Of a stretch of 64,000 nucleotides of DNA, positions 40,371 through 49,116 are shown piece after piece. Origin of the DNA: Cohnella sp. OV330. GTDB lineage: Bacteria > Bacillota > Bacilli > Paenibacillales > Paenibacillaceae. The notes beneath the pieces were generated by a model, which saw only the letters and a program-made list of their open reading frames with translations, was not told where the DNA came from and did not search any database. The position numbers and the translations under genes are program-made. Numbering within the stretch: position 1 is the first letter of the stretch; the number at the start of each line of letters is the position of its first letter. The DNA lies in NCBI RefSeq assembly GCF_900112065.1, contig NZ_FOKE01000011.1:151219-215218 (forward strand), read 5' to 3'.

Positions 40371-41532
40371 GCAGCATCACTCCTTTCAGCGGGATCTCGC
40401 ATCTAACCTCGGTTATCGCCGGAGTTCCCTCCTCGGATAGCACGGATAGGCTGCCTCCCAGCCGCTCGACCCGATCTTTCATTGTCGTTAAGCCGAAGCC
40501 ATAATTCAGCTTGTCGATCGGTTTGCCGTTATTTCGAACGCACAAGTGCAGCTTACGCTCGGAATATCGAAGTTCCAGGTGCAATTGAGACGCTTTTCCA
40601 TGTTTTAATGCATTCGTAAAGGACTCTTGGATGACCCGAAGGATCGCCTGCCGCGCTTCAAATCGGATTGGCCGCTCTTCCCCCAATAGATCCAGAGTCA
40701 AGGCCGTCCCCGTGTGCTCCCGGAAACGAACCACAAGGGATTCAACCTGCCCAATGAGACTCGACTCCTCTTCTTCTCCCATCTCGTGAACGATGTTCCT
40801 CATTTCGTCCAGATCCTTCTCAGCCAATGTCCGTAAGCGAATTAACCGATCTTTGACCTCGGCAGGTTTGCGATCCAAGAGGGCAATAGAAGCATCAAGG
40901 CTCATAATGAACGAGATAAAGGAGTGCCCTAGCGTATCATGAAGCTCCCGGGACATACGGTTGCGCTCTTCCAGCAAAGTCATCTTCTCGATCTCGGCAG
41001 TGTAGTGCGTTAACAGCTTATTTTGCTGCTCCACTTCGGCCACCAGTTCATTCTTCTGATAATACGCATTGGCTACGAAGCTTGTCCAAATGCCGATGAA
41101 GCAGAACAGCAGATTGTCCGTTCCGACACTCAGGGTTCGCTCCCAAGTTACGCCTAAGGAAGACTGAAAGGAAAAAGGAATAAAAGTCACTGCGGGAATG
41201 ATCCAGAGCGTTTCCCTCGTCAAAAAGTATCCCATTGTAAGACTCGGCAACAAGTAGTCCGCTTTGGAAGTCAGATCCGGGTGGATGACAGAATTCACAT
41301 AATAAGAACCGCCTAGCACTAGCTCAAGTACGCAAAACCAGACTTTGTTCTTCCGCCGCCCTGGAAACCAGAACATCATAGGAGCGACAAGCGCTATGAT
41401 CAGCCAGATCAAGTATAGTAACGACCGGTTCGTAGGCTCGCTGACGATAAGAAGCCGGGACGACAGCAAAATATAATGGTACAAACGAAGAGAGAATATG
41501 CCCCAATCCATGAGGGGTAATATTTTTTTCAT
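40357..41532 (-). CDS. sensor histidine kinase, HisKA_3 (NarX/DesK-like)
   Basis: The 391-residue protein has about five N-terminal membrane helices, a coiled coil (VEQQNKLLTHYTAEIEKM), the DHp motif MSRELHDTLGHSF with the phosphorylated His, and a HATPase domain (N box ESFTNALKHGKA, G box YGFGLTTMKDRV). The signal is unknown but the membrane-only sensor suggests an envelope or lipid signal. The start follows GGAGGATGAT. First gene of a kinase-regulator-CPBP protease operon. Confidence 0.9.
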   Translation of the reverse strand: MKKILPLMDWGIFSLRLYHYILLSSRLLIVSEPTNRSLLYLIWLIIALVAPMMFWFPGRRKNKVWFCVLELVLGGSYYVNSVIHPDLTSKADYLLPSLTMGYFLTRETLWIIPAVTFIPFSFQSSLGVTWERTLSVGTDNLLFCFIGIWTSFVANAYYQKNELVAEVEQQNKLLTHYTAEIEKMTLLEERNRMSRELHDTLGHSFISFIMSLDASIALLDRKPAEVKDRLIRLRTLAEKDLDEMRNIVHEMGEEEESSLIGQVESLVVRFREHTGTALTLDLLGEERPIRFEARQAILRVIQESFTNALKHGKASQLHLELRYSERKLHLCVRNNGKPIDKLNYGFGLTTMKDRVERLGGSLSVLSEEGTPAITEVRCEIPLKGVMLHGEN

Positions 41533-41783
41533 ATCATCCTCCTGCAGGGAATCCGGAACCTTGGGAAATGAATAACAAAACTTTATAGATACAGTTTATA
41601 CCAAAGATGCCGCCGCACAAATAGGCTCGAAAGAGCCTGTTTAGCCGGATGCTAAATGAACAAGCCGTTTGAGCTTTTCAGCAAAGTATTTTTGTCGGTT
41701 TCCAATTATACTGAAAGTATATGCGTTGGAACGTTTGTTAAAGGTAACCGCAGACTGGCATAACCGAAAGGGTGATAATGACC

Positions 41784-42671
41784 ATGACGATGAGATCAAG
41801 CAAAATGGTCAAGGCGCCTCATGAACTGGTAAAATCTCCGCATAAAAAAGGGAGCCTGAAGCTGGACGGGATGTCCGTTATCGAATTCTGTTTTTACACG
41901 CAAGGCATAAAAGGAACCTTTTTTTTGCAGGATCATCTTCTGCTCATCGTCAAGTCGGGTGTCTATACCGTTCGCTTCGGCGATCAAGAACATACGATGC
42001 GGAGCAACGAAATGATGTTTATTCATAAATCAATGGGAGTCCAGTACGAGAAAACGGGCGAACCCGATTCCGATTACATCCTCGACTATATGATGTTTTT
42101 CTTGAACGAGAAGATCGTAGATGAATTCCTCGCTTTCGCCGGTCTCAAACCGATTTATCTCGTGAATGAAGTTGTTCCGATAACCGTCTTTCCGATCAAT
42201 GACCGCATTGGAAGCTATATCGAGTCGTTAAAACCCTATGTCGAGAACCCTGACGAAGTCAAAGAAGGACTAGTTCGCGTGAAGCTGATGGAATTGCTAT
42301 TCCACATCGCAGATTCGAATGAGCGTTTTTTGCATCAAATGATTCAACCCATCAGCAAGGACAGAGACAGCATCCCAAAGATTATGGAGGAGAACTTCTT
42401 GAATCCCGTTTCCCTTAACGACCTGGCCTATTTGTCCGGCAGAAGCCTGGCGACGTTCAAAAGGGATTTTCAAGCCATATACAACACCCCCCCGCTCAGA
42501 TGGGTTCGCAACCGGAGGCTGGATAAAGCCAAGGAACTGTTAGCGAATACGGCCTTTTCTGTGACGGATGTCTGTTTTTCGACCGGATTCGAAAATATCG
42601 CCCACTTTTCCAAAGTATTCAAGAAAAAATTCGGACGCCCACCGTCGGCGTTCAGAAACAAAATGAGCTAA
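41784..42671 (+). CDS. AraC family transcriptional regulator
   Basis: The ~295-residue protein has an N-terminal cupin-like sensing domain (IEFCFYTQGIKGTFFLQDHL then MRSNEMMFIHKSMGVQY) and a C-terminal double HTH (VSLNDLAYLSGRSLATFKRD; FSVTDVCFSTGFENIAHFSK). The start at 41784 gives proper spacing to AAAGGGTGAT. The next gene, an aldo/keto reductase starting 110 bp downstream, is the probable target. Divergent from the histidine kinase. Confidence 0.8.
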   Translation: MTMRSSKMVKAPHELVKSPHKKGSLKLDGMSVIEFCFYTQGIKGTFFLQDHLLLIVKSGVYTVRFGDQEHTMRSNEMMFIHKSMGVQYEKTGEPDSDYILDYMMFFLNEKIVDEFLAFAGLKPIYLVNEVVPITVFPINDRIGSYIESLKPYVENPDEVKEGLVRVKLMELLFHIADSNERFLHQMIQPISKDRDSIPKIMEENFLNPVSLNDLAYLSGRSLATFKRDFQAIYNTPPLRWVRNRRLDKAKELLANTAFSVTDVCFSTGFENIAHFSKVFKKKFGRPPSAFRNKMS

Positions 42672-42780
42672 ATAAACAAATGGAATGAGCTTGCAGGCAA
42701 AGAAGTTCGTTCGACTCCTTGCTATTCTTAACTCATGCGGTGAACGCAGCAGTAATGAATATAGAAAGGTGTTGGAACAA

Positions 42781-43731
42781 ATGAAAAAGGTAAAATTGCA
42801 AAATGAAATGATTCCTTCGATCGCGCTTGGCACCTGGTCATGGGGGACCGGTCAAGGCGGCGGGGATGCTGTTTTCGGAAATCATCTTACCGCAGAAGAC
42901 TTAAAACCGGTTTTTGACTCGGCGATGAAAGCCGGGCTCCATTTATGGGATACTGCGACTGTGTACGGAATGGGAGCCTCCGAAAGCATTCTGGGCGAGT
43001 TTGCAAAAGGCCGCGACGATGTGCTGCTCTCGACGAAATTCAATCCGCGTGTCGGCGGGCCTGTTGAAGACAGCTTGAACAGCAGCCTGAGCCGGCTCGG
43101 CGCAGACCATATCGATATCTATTGGATCCATAATCCGCTTGATGTAAAAAGATGGACGCCAGAGCTGATTCCGTTGATGAAAAGCGGAAAAGTAAAATAT
43201 GCAGGCGTCTCCAACCACAATCTGGAGGAGATCAAACTAGCGCAAAGCATTCTGGCTGTAGAAGGGCTGAACCTCTCTGCTGTACAAAATCATTACAGCT
43301 TACTGTACCGTTCATCCGAAGAAGCCGGAATTATTGATTACTGCAGGGAAAACAACATTGTGTTTTTCTCCTATATGGTGTTGGAGCAAGGCGCATTAAC
43401 CGACAAATACAATGCGAAAAATCCTCTCCCAAGCGGCACCAGAAGAGGAGAGGCATTTAATGAAGACGTGCTCGCGAAACTCGAAGGCTTGATCCATGTT
43501 ATGAAGGAAATCGGCAATAAGCACAATGCGACTTCCGCACAAGTTGCAATTGCTTGGGCCATCGCGAAAGGAACCGTTCCGATCATCGGCGTTACGAGAA
43601 GTGCCCACATTGCTGATGCGGTAAAAGCCGCTGAAATCACGCTGACAGCGCAGGAAATCCATGATCTTGAAGCAGCGGCGAAAGAGACAGGAATCGTAAT
43701 CAAAGGCGAATGGGAAAAGTCGATGCAATAA
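42781..43731 (+). CDS. aldo/keto reductase
   Basis: The 316-residue protein is a TIM-barrel aldo/keto reductase. The catalytic tetrad regions are visible: HLWDTATVYGMGASE (Asp and Tyr), VLLSTKFNPRVGG (Lys) and IYWIHNPLD (His). The cofactor region near the end is IIGVTRSAHIADAVKAA. It reduces aldehydes or ketones with NADPH; the substrate is unknown. The ATG at 42781 follows AAAGGTGTTGGAACAA. It follows an AraC regulator that likely controls it. Confidence 0.85.
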   Translation: MKKVKLQNEMIPSIALGTWSWGTGQGGGDAVFGNHLTAEDLKPVFDSAMKAGLHLWDTATVYGMGASESILGEFAKGRDDVLLSTKFNPRVGGPVEDSLNSSLSRLGADHIDIYWIHNPLDVKRWTPELIPLMKSGKVKYAGVSNHNLEEIKLAQSILAVEGLNLSAVQNHYSLLYRSSEEAGIIDYCRENNIVFFSYMVLEQGALTDKYNAKNPLPSGTRRGEAFNEDVLAKLEGLIHVMKEIGNKHNATSAQVAIAWAIAKGTVPIIGVTRSAHIADAVKAAEITLTAQEIHDLEAAAKETGIVIKGEWEKSMQ

Positions 43732-43797
43732 TCTTAACGGCGAAAATTACGAAAGGAGCTGTTGCGGCCAGCTCCTTCGTTTCTGACAGCCACTCTT

Positions 43798-44073
43798 TTA
43801 TTTCAATAATACATCTGAATAATCTTTATGACGGTCAAATTGACTTTTAGCAAAAGGACATAGCGGTATAATCTTAATCCCTTTCTCGCGAGCAAATTCG
43901 ACTAATCGCTTCACTAACGCCTTTCCTACACCTTGACCACGCAGACTATCGGAAACAATCGTGTGGTCTACAATAATCGTATGATTCCCCCTCGGAACAT
44001 AATGGATCTCTGCTTCTTTATGATCTTGTTCCCCTACATAAAAACCGTTCGTATCTTCTTTAATTTTAAACAT
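43798..44073 (-). CDS. yjdJ: GNAT-like N-acetyltransferase, YjdJ type
   Basis: The 91-residue protein matches the short GNAT-like (Acetyltransf_CG/YjdJ) group: a first strand FKIKEDTNGFYVGEQDHKEA, HTIVSDSLRGQGVGKALVKR as acetyl-CoA-binding motif and IIPLCPFAKSQFDRHKDY as the conserved C-P-x-x-K end. The start at 44073 follows GGAGGAATAGG, one base after the stop of the 4Fe-4S gene. YjdI/YjdJ are commonly neighbours; their joint role is not established. Confidence 0.8.
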   Translation of the reverse strand: MFKIKEDTNGFYVGEQDHKEAEIHYVPRGNHTIIVDHTIVSDSLRGQGVGKALVKRLVEFAREKGIKIIPLCPFAKSQFDRHKDYSDVLLK

Positions 44074-44074
44074 C

Positions 44075-44311
44075 CTATTCCTCCATCTCGTTAGGTTTCG
44101 TTTCAATATATTCCAAAGCGCCACTAGGACATTTATTGATTTGAGCTGCAATTTTTTCAGCCGTTTCTCCATCAGCGTGAACCCATGGCTTCTTCTTAAC
44201 ATTGAACACTCCCGGTAACCCTTTAACACAATTTGCCGAATGAATGCATCTTGCCGGGTGAAATATAACTTCGATATTTTTCCCTACGTACCGCTTGAAT
44301 TCATCATTCAT
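44075..44311 (-). CDS. yjdI: divergent 4Fe-4S mono-cluster protein, YjdI type
   Basis: The 78-residue protein matches the YjdI family with a divergent 4Fe-4S domain: FHPARCIHSANCVKGLPGVF then INKCPSGALEYI, giving three or four cysteine positions and the family ending C-P-S-G-A-L. It likely binds a single iron-sulphur cluster. The ATG at 44311 is preceded by TTGGAG; a GTG at 44323 is possible. It lies between the pirin gene and YjdJ in one operon. Confidence 0.8.
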   Translation of the reverse strand: MNDEFKRYVGKNIEVIFHPARCIHSANCVKGLPGVFNVKKKPWVHADGETAEKIAAQINKCPSGALEYIETKPNEMEE

Positions 44312-44339
44312 GAATGACCACACTCCAATTTAAACGATC

Positions 44340-45110
44340 TTATTTTCGGTACAAAGGATATTTGACCTGTGCCGGTACCTCGATCAGAATAAGACGGAGT
44401 TCGGCGTCACCGGTTGCTGTAAAGTTCGCTGCGGTCGCTTGCTCCGGCTCGATGACGGCAAAATCTTTGTGTCTTAGTGCCATAACGTCTGTGCTAGACG
44501 CCGCATCGGCAACTGTGCCGTCGCCGCGGATGGCGAGCGCCGTCAGGCTGTAGTCTTCGCGCACAGGCTGAACGAACGTACGGCCCGGCTTCACGGTAAC
44601 GTCCCACATCCGGACTTCCGTAACAATCTTGACCGGCGCTTCACCGCCGATGACCGTTTTCACCGTGGCATCTTCCGTCTCGGTGAGCGGGAATTCCTCA
44701 TGATCGTAATGGTTGTAGGTCGGCGTCGTCTTGAGCGCTTCGGTTAAATACGGCTCGAACCAAATTTGAAACCCTTCGTATGGCTCAAGGATAGATTCAG
44801 CATGGGAGACACCTGAGCCAGCCTGCATCACCTGAACACCGCCAGCTCCGACTACGTTGTCTGTACCAAGCGTATCCTCGTGACGGCCTCTTCCCTTTAT
44901 GACATAGGTTAATATCTCAAAACCCCGATGAGGATGAAGGCCAATACCGCCTTCGCCGGTCGATTGTGCCCATGCCCAGTAAAATAAGGGGCCGACGCGC
45001 TTAATGAGGGCTCCCTCGCCAGAAAATCCAATCGGCTTTTGTTCTACTATTTTGCCGCCGTCAAACTCGCCTTTTGCTTGGTTCTGCGGTTTAAAGATTT
45101 TAATCTCCAT
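44340..45110 (-). CDS. pirin family protein
   Basis: The 256-residue protein is a bicupin pirin: the metal-binding N-terminal segment is LHPHRGFEILTYVIKGRGRH with further His/Glu in VMQAGSGVSHAE. Pirins bind iron; some act as quercetinases, others as redox regulators. The ATG at 45110 follows AAAGGAGGGGGTACGA. A 9-bp-arm inverted repeat (45155-45176) lies in the promoter. First gene of the pirin/YjdI/YjdJ operon, an oxidative-stress-like set. Confidence 0.85.
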   Translation of the reverse strand: MEIKIFKPQNQAKGEFDGGKIVEQKPIGFSGEGALIKRVGPLFYWAWAQSTGEGGIGLHPHRGFEILTYVIKGRGRHEDTLGTDNVVGAGGVQVMQAGSGVSHAESILEPYEGFQIWFEPYLTEALKTTPTYNHYDHEEFPLTETEDATVKTVIGGEAPVKIVTEVRMWDVTVKPGRTFVQPVREDYSLTALAIRGDGTVADAASSTDVMALRHKDFAVIEPEQATAANFTATGDAELRLILIEVPAQVKYPLYRK

Positions 45111-45154
45111 TCGTACCCCCTCCTTTTCCATTGCTTGATCATATTTATTCTAGT

Positions 45155-45176
45155 ATTAGGATATTTTTATCCTAAT
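45155..45176. promoter_or_regulatory. candidate operator before pirin operon
   Basis: ATTAGGATA-TTTT-TATCCTAAT is a perfect inverted repeat; a further half-site TAGGATA follows. No regulator gene is adjacent, so the regulator is encoded elsewhere. Confidence 0.55.
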
Positions 45177-45274
45177 GCTAGGATATAATTGTGTCAACCG
45201 GTCCCCGAGCTTGCCCCAAGCATCATCTGATGCTCAGGTTTTCACCATGTCGGCGTTTCATGTTCCTTCTTACA

Positions 45275-45296
45275 TTTCGCCGATAGACCCGTTAAG
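45275..45296 (-). repeat. dispersed repeat, copy D (fragment)
   Basis: On the minus strand this carries the same 22-base core (starting CTTAACGGGTCTATCG) found at 49309-49330. The preceding bases CTTGCGATAAGGTTCAG also resemble the copy at 49.3 kb. The whole stretch 45177-45688 has no gene I can recognise; it also holds a long inverted repeat at 45612-45666. Confidence 0.5.
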
Positions 45297-45611
45297 CTGA
45301 ACCTTATCGCAAGTTTGCTGGGGACATGGCTTTGGTCTGGCCCGGATTCCACTGGCTAAGCCGTTGCTGGCGATAAAGGGCATGCTAATAAGTGTGAAGC
45401 CGTTTCGGGATGGGACATTGTTGAAGCAGCTCCTTTGTTTGAGATTCGATGGATAACCCAAGTGTATCATTCCCCCCGAATCGCTCATTGTAATAATGCG
45501 CCAACCTTTTTCGACAACAAAAAAGCCCGCTCGCTGTCTGCGGAAGGCTTGTGCGCATGTCGTTATTCAATAATACAAATGTTCTCCGGAGCGGGAGGAG
45601 GTTTCATTCCC

Positions 45612-45666
45612 ATGGAAGGATCTCTTCAATTCCAGTTGCACATGTTCTTAAATAAGATCCTTCCAT
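45612..45666. repeat. 12-bp inverted repeat in gene-free region
   Basis: ATGGAAGGATCT (45612-45623) and AGATCCTTCCAT (45655-45666) are perfect inverted copies separated by 31 bp, just downstream of the 45689-46042 gene on its strand. Confidence 0.45.
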
Positions 45667-45688
45667 TACTTTGTTGGGAATACGAGTA

Positions 45689-46042
45689 CTACTCTTCTGG
45701 CATTTTCCAACCCGTTTCCTCATCCCAGATGGCATCCGTATCATCTAGATGCACATGCCAATCCCCATTAGAAATACTTCTTCTAATATCCGTCAAACAG
45801 GTCAACCAATAAAACAGCGCATGCAATGTATCTTCAAAATCATCTGAAAAGGGTAGCTTTGTTGAACCTGCAAAGATCACTATTGGTTTATCCTGATCAT
45901 AGTCATAAACACAAAATGTTTCTCCAATATCCTTCATTTCAAAGCCCGCATTGTATTTATCAATGATGGCCGTTATCTCTTGCTCCTCACTGTTGGTAAG
46001 GTTATGGTTTCTCATACAAGTGTAATAAACAGAAACTCCCAT
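45689..46042 (-). CDS. uncharacterised small protein
   Basis: The 117-residue protein starts MGVSVYYTCMRNHNLTNSEE after AAGGAGAAATCTAGC. It is acidic and soluble, with FCVYDYDQDKPIVIFAGSTK and FEDTLHALFYWLTCLTDIRR, ending in an Asp/Trp-rich tail (HLDDTDAIWDEETGWKMPEE). I cannot place it in a named family; size and acidity would suit an immunity or antitoxin-like protein, but nothing beside it supports this. It is more AT-rich than its neighbours. Confidence 0.6.
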   Translation of the reverse strand: MGVSVYYTCMRNHNLTNSEEQEITAIIDKYNAGFEMKDIGETFCVYDYDQDKPIVIFAGSTKLPFSDDFEDTLHALFYWLTCLTDIRRSISNGDWHVHLDDTDAIWDEETGWKMPEE

Positions 46043-46213
46043 GCTAGATTTCTCCTTTTTTCTCAGTATATCAGAACTCATGTTCTCGTGAACAATTTTT
46101 TTGCATCGCGTTGATTGACCGCTTATACTGCTTTAATCGAATTCCAGGTGGCTGAAGATCAATTTATTTCTTAAATAGATCATAAGGTAAGAACGTGTAA
46201 GGATCACCTAAAA

Positions 46214-46520
46214 TCAGAGGGGAGTATCGGCCGACCCGACAACCAGCGTTCCCGCGCCATGTTTCTTCGTGAGGAAGTCGGCTGTGAAAAACGCTTCTCC
46301 CTTATTCACGCTAACGGCTTTACTCAGCATGATCTCGTTTCCATTCGCGGTCTCCGTATTCCGCCCGACCGTTAAGCGTATAGAGGTTAGACCCCATTCG
46401 ATATTATAACTTTTGTTTGCCGCCGCATACATAACTGTGCCGCCCAATGACTAAAATAGGCAGCATAACGATTCCGTTAGCATTCACCGCTCCGGTCAGA
46501 TTAGCGCCCCTATTCGTAAG
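46214..46520 (-). pseudogene. copper-amine-oxidase-N-like (stalk) domain fragment
   Basis: The frame GGTVMYAAANKSYNIEWGLT then SIRLTVGRNTETANG resembles the repeated stalk domain annotated as copper amine oxidase N-terminal domain in surface proteins of this group. Upstream, one frame over, AVNANGIVMLPILVI gives the preceding part of the domain, so there is at least one frameshift near 46450. No signal peptide or start is left. It looks like a decayed cell-surface gene. Confidence 0.4.
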
Positions 46521-46610
46521 GTCTCTTCCAGTCCGACACTCCGCCAGCGATTGGATGCGGCCTCCCGCAGAAGGCAGCTTGGACTGGAGAATTTTGCTCA
46601 AAAAACAGTG

Positions 46611-46619
46611 TGCTATAAT
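46611..46619 (+). promoter_or_regulatory. extended -10 promoter
   Basis: TGCTATAAT, an extended -10 element, 35 bp upstream of the start codon at 46654. Confidence 0.5.
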
Positions 46620-46653
46620 GTATTTATACGCACTTATAAGGGGTCTCACTTTT

Positions 46654-48192
46654 ATGACAACCGATCAAATTTCGCAATTCGAAAAGAAAATCATCATCCG
46701 CAACATTGTAAGGGAAGATTTCGATAAAATCATCGCGTTGCAAAATATTTGTTTTCCGAACATGGGTCCCTGGAAGCTGGATCAATTGGAAAGTCACATC
46801 CGCACGTTTCCCGAGGGTCAAATATGCGTCGAGCTCGACGGTGATATTATCGGCTCCTGTTCTAGTCTGATCGTGAACTTCGAAGATTATTTGGAGCAGC
46901 ATACGTATTCTGAAATTACGGACAAGGGCTATATCCGCAATCATAACCCCCGGGGCGGGAACCTCTATGGGATGGAAGTCATGGTGCATCCGGATTTCCG
47001 TCGCATGAAAATCGGCAGAAGGTTATACGAGGCAAGGAAACGGCTGGCCGAGCAGCTTAACCTCAAGAGTATTATCGTAGGGGGACGCATCCCGGGGTAT
47101 CACAACTATTCCGATAAGTTGTCGCCAAGAGCTTACGCGGAGGAAGTGTTGCAGCAGAACATCTACGATCCGGTGCTGACTTTTCAGATGATGAACGGAT
47201 TTACGCTGAAGCGGATCATTACCAATTATTTGTCCGATGACTCCGATTCCGAGAATTTCGCTGCCCTGTTAGAATGGAATAATATTGAATACAAGCCGAG
47301 CATCAACAAGACGCTTTATAAAATGTCTTTCCCCGTCCGCATTTGCGTGGTCCAGTATATGATGAAGAAGATTGATTCTTTCGAAGAATTCGCCACCCAG
47401 TGCGAGCATTACGTGGACGTGGCATCGGATTACAAATCCGATTTCGCCGTTTTCCCGGAGAACTTCACCATGCAGTTGCTTTCCTTTTTAGATGAACGGT
47501 CTCCGAGCTTGGCCGTCCGGAAGCTCACGACATTTACGACCAACTATGTGGAGTTATTCTCCGAACTCGCAGTCAAATACAACGTAAATATCGTTGGCGG
47601 CTCCCACTTCGTCGAGAATAATAACCGGATCTACAACGTGGCTCACTTGTTTCGCCGGGACGGCTCGATTGAGCAGCAATACAAGCTGCATATCTCTCCG
47701 AACGAGCGGAAGTGGTGGGGCATCAACGGGGGTAGCTCACTCGGGGTGTTCGACACGGATTGCGGTAAAATTTCGATTCAACTCAGCAGCGATATCGAAT
47801 ACCCGGAGTTGTCGCGGATCGTCGCGGAGGAGGGAGCGCAAATCATATTCGTTCCTTTCTGCGCGGAAGATAGGCAGACGTTCCTGAGGATGAAGTACTG
47901 CGCACAGGCCAGAGCGATCGAGAACCAAATGTTCATAGTGACCGCCGGAACGGTAGGAAATCTAACCCATGTAGACAACGTAGATGTTCAGTACGCCCAG
48001 TCTGGTATCTATACGCCGGCCGATTTCTCTTTCTCTCGCGACGGCATCGCGGGGGAGTGCAGCGAGAATACGGAGACAGTCATCATGGCCGAGGTAGACA
48101 TGGAAACGCTGGAAAGGTACCGTAAGTCCAACGATGCATTGTCATTCAAGGATCGCCGGACAGACATCTATTCCTTACAAATTCGTACTTAA
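46654..48192 (+). CDS. GNAT acetyltransferase-nitrilase superfamily fusion (YhcX-like), nucleophile Cys absent
   Basis: The 512-residue protein has an N-terminal GNAT domain (~residues 10-200, with VMVHPDFRRMKIGRRLYEAR as CoA motif) and a C-terminal carbon-nitrogen hydrolase domain (~225-510), the layout of Bacillus YhcX. Of the nitrilase catalytic triad the Glu (VFPENF) and Lys (YKLHISPNE) are present, but the Cys position reads QLSSDIEYPE where the paralog next door has LTCYDIEFPE. The hydrolase half is thus probably inactive or altered. The start at 46654 follows AAGGGGTCTC. Confidence 0.8.
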   Translation: MTTDQISQFEKKIIIRNIVREDFDKIIALQNICFPNMGPWKLDQLESHIRTFPEGQICVELDGDIIGSCSSLIVNFEDYLEQHTYSEITDKGYIRNHNPRGGNLYGMEVMVHPDFRRMKIGRRLYEARKRLAEQLNLKSIIVGGRIPGYHNYSDKLSPRAYAEEVLQQNIYDPVLTFQMMNGFTLKRIITNYLSDDSDSENFAALLEWNNIEYKPSINKTLYKMSFPVRICVVQYMMKKIDSFEEFATQCEHYVDVASDYKSDFAVFPENFTMQLLSFLDERSPSLAVRKLTTFTTNYVELFSELAVKYNVNIVGGSHFVENNNRIYNVAHLFRRDGSIEQQYKLHISPNERKWWGINGGSSLGVFDTDCGKISIQLSSDIEYPELSRIVAEEGAQIIFVPFCAEDRQTFLRMKYCAQARAIENQMFIVTAGTVGNLTHVDNVDVQYAQSGIYTPADFSFSRDGIAGECSENTETVIMAEVDMETLERYRKSNDALSFKDRRTDIYSLQIRT

Positions 48193-48210
48193 AACATACC
48201 AGAGGTGTCT

Positions 48211-49092
48211 ATGAAGAAGTTAACGATAGCAACAACGCAATACGGTCTCACCGATATCCGTTCCGAAGAAGAGTTCTGGACGGGAATCGATACGAAGGTT
48301 CGGCATGCTGCCGAGCAGGACGCTTCCATGATCGTGTTCCCGGAATACATGACGGCCCACTTGCTAAGCTTAGAGCCGTCGATGCTGCACGATGAAGCTT
48401 GTTATTTTCTGAACGGGCTGACGGATAAATATATCGAGTTCTTCGGAGAGCTCAGCCGAGAATGCGATATTGCCATATTAGCGGGGACGCATATTTGCTT
48501 AGAGGAAGAGGGCAAGTACTCGAACAAGGCATTCCTCTTCTTTCCCGATGGACGGGTGGAGACGCAGAGTAAATTGCATCTTACGCCAGAGGAGCAGATT
48601 CGCTGGCCTCTGGCCGCGGGTGACGAGCTTAACGTATTCGACACGGAGTGGGGCAAGATGGCGATCTTGACCTGTTACGACATCGAATTCCCGGAGCTGG
48701 CGAGGGCAGCCGCGCTTCGCGGCGCGGAACTGCTTCTATGCCCTTCCTATACCGATAGTTCCTTTGGGTACCATCGCGTGCGTCATTGCGCCCAAGCGAG
48801 GGCGATCGAGAATCAACTGTTCGTCGTATTGAGCGGCCTCGTCGGAGCCTTGTCCGAGGATCGTCCGCAGGTGGACATTGGTTTCTGCCAAGCGGGCGTA
48901 TTCACCCCATGCGATCTTCCGTTTGCCGCGGATGGTATCCTGCAGGTCGGTGAAACGAACGAAAACATGATGGTGCTGGCCGAACTCGCCTTCCAAAAGC
49001 TCCGAGAGAATCGCGAACGCGGCGCGGTAGCACCCTTCTACGACCGCCGCCCCGACCTATACGAACACGAACACCAGAAGACGCTGCCGTAA
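48211..49092 (+). CDS. carbon-nitrogen hydrolase (nitrilase superfamily)
   Basis: The 293-residue protein is a stand-alone nitrilase-fold amidohydrolase with an intact triad: Glu in VFPEYMTAH, Lys in SKLHLTPEE and Cys in LTCYDIEFPE. It is clearly related to the C-terminal half of the preceding fusion protein (same HCAQARAIENQLF segment) and begins 18 bp after it, so the two form an operon and may form mixed assemblies. Substrate unknown; the family cleaves amides or nitriles of small molecules. Confidence 0.85.
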   Translation: MKKLTIATTQYGLTDIRSEEEFWTGIDTKVRHAAEQDASMIVFPEYMTAHLLSLEPSMLHDEACYFLNGLTDKYIEFFGELSRECDIAILAGTHICLEEEGKYSNKAFLFFPDGRVETQSKLHLTPEEQIRWPLAAGDELNVFDTEWGKMAILTCYDIEFPELARAAALRGAELLLCPSYTDSSFGYHRVRHCAQARAIENQLFVVLSGLVGALSEDRPQVDIGFCQAGVFTPCDLPFAADGILQVGETNENMMVLAELAFQKLRENRERGAVAPFYDRRPDLYEHEHQKTLP

Positions 49093-49116
49093 CCGAAAAG
49101 CCGTTTGGCAATTGTC

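Noticed and set aside
45270..45488. 72-codon minus-strand frame
   Set aside because: It ends inside the dispersed repeat and has no domain or good ribosome site.
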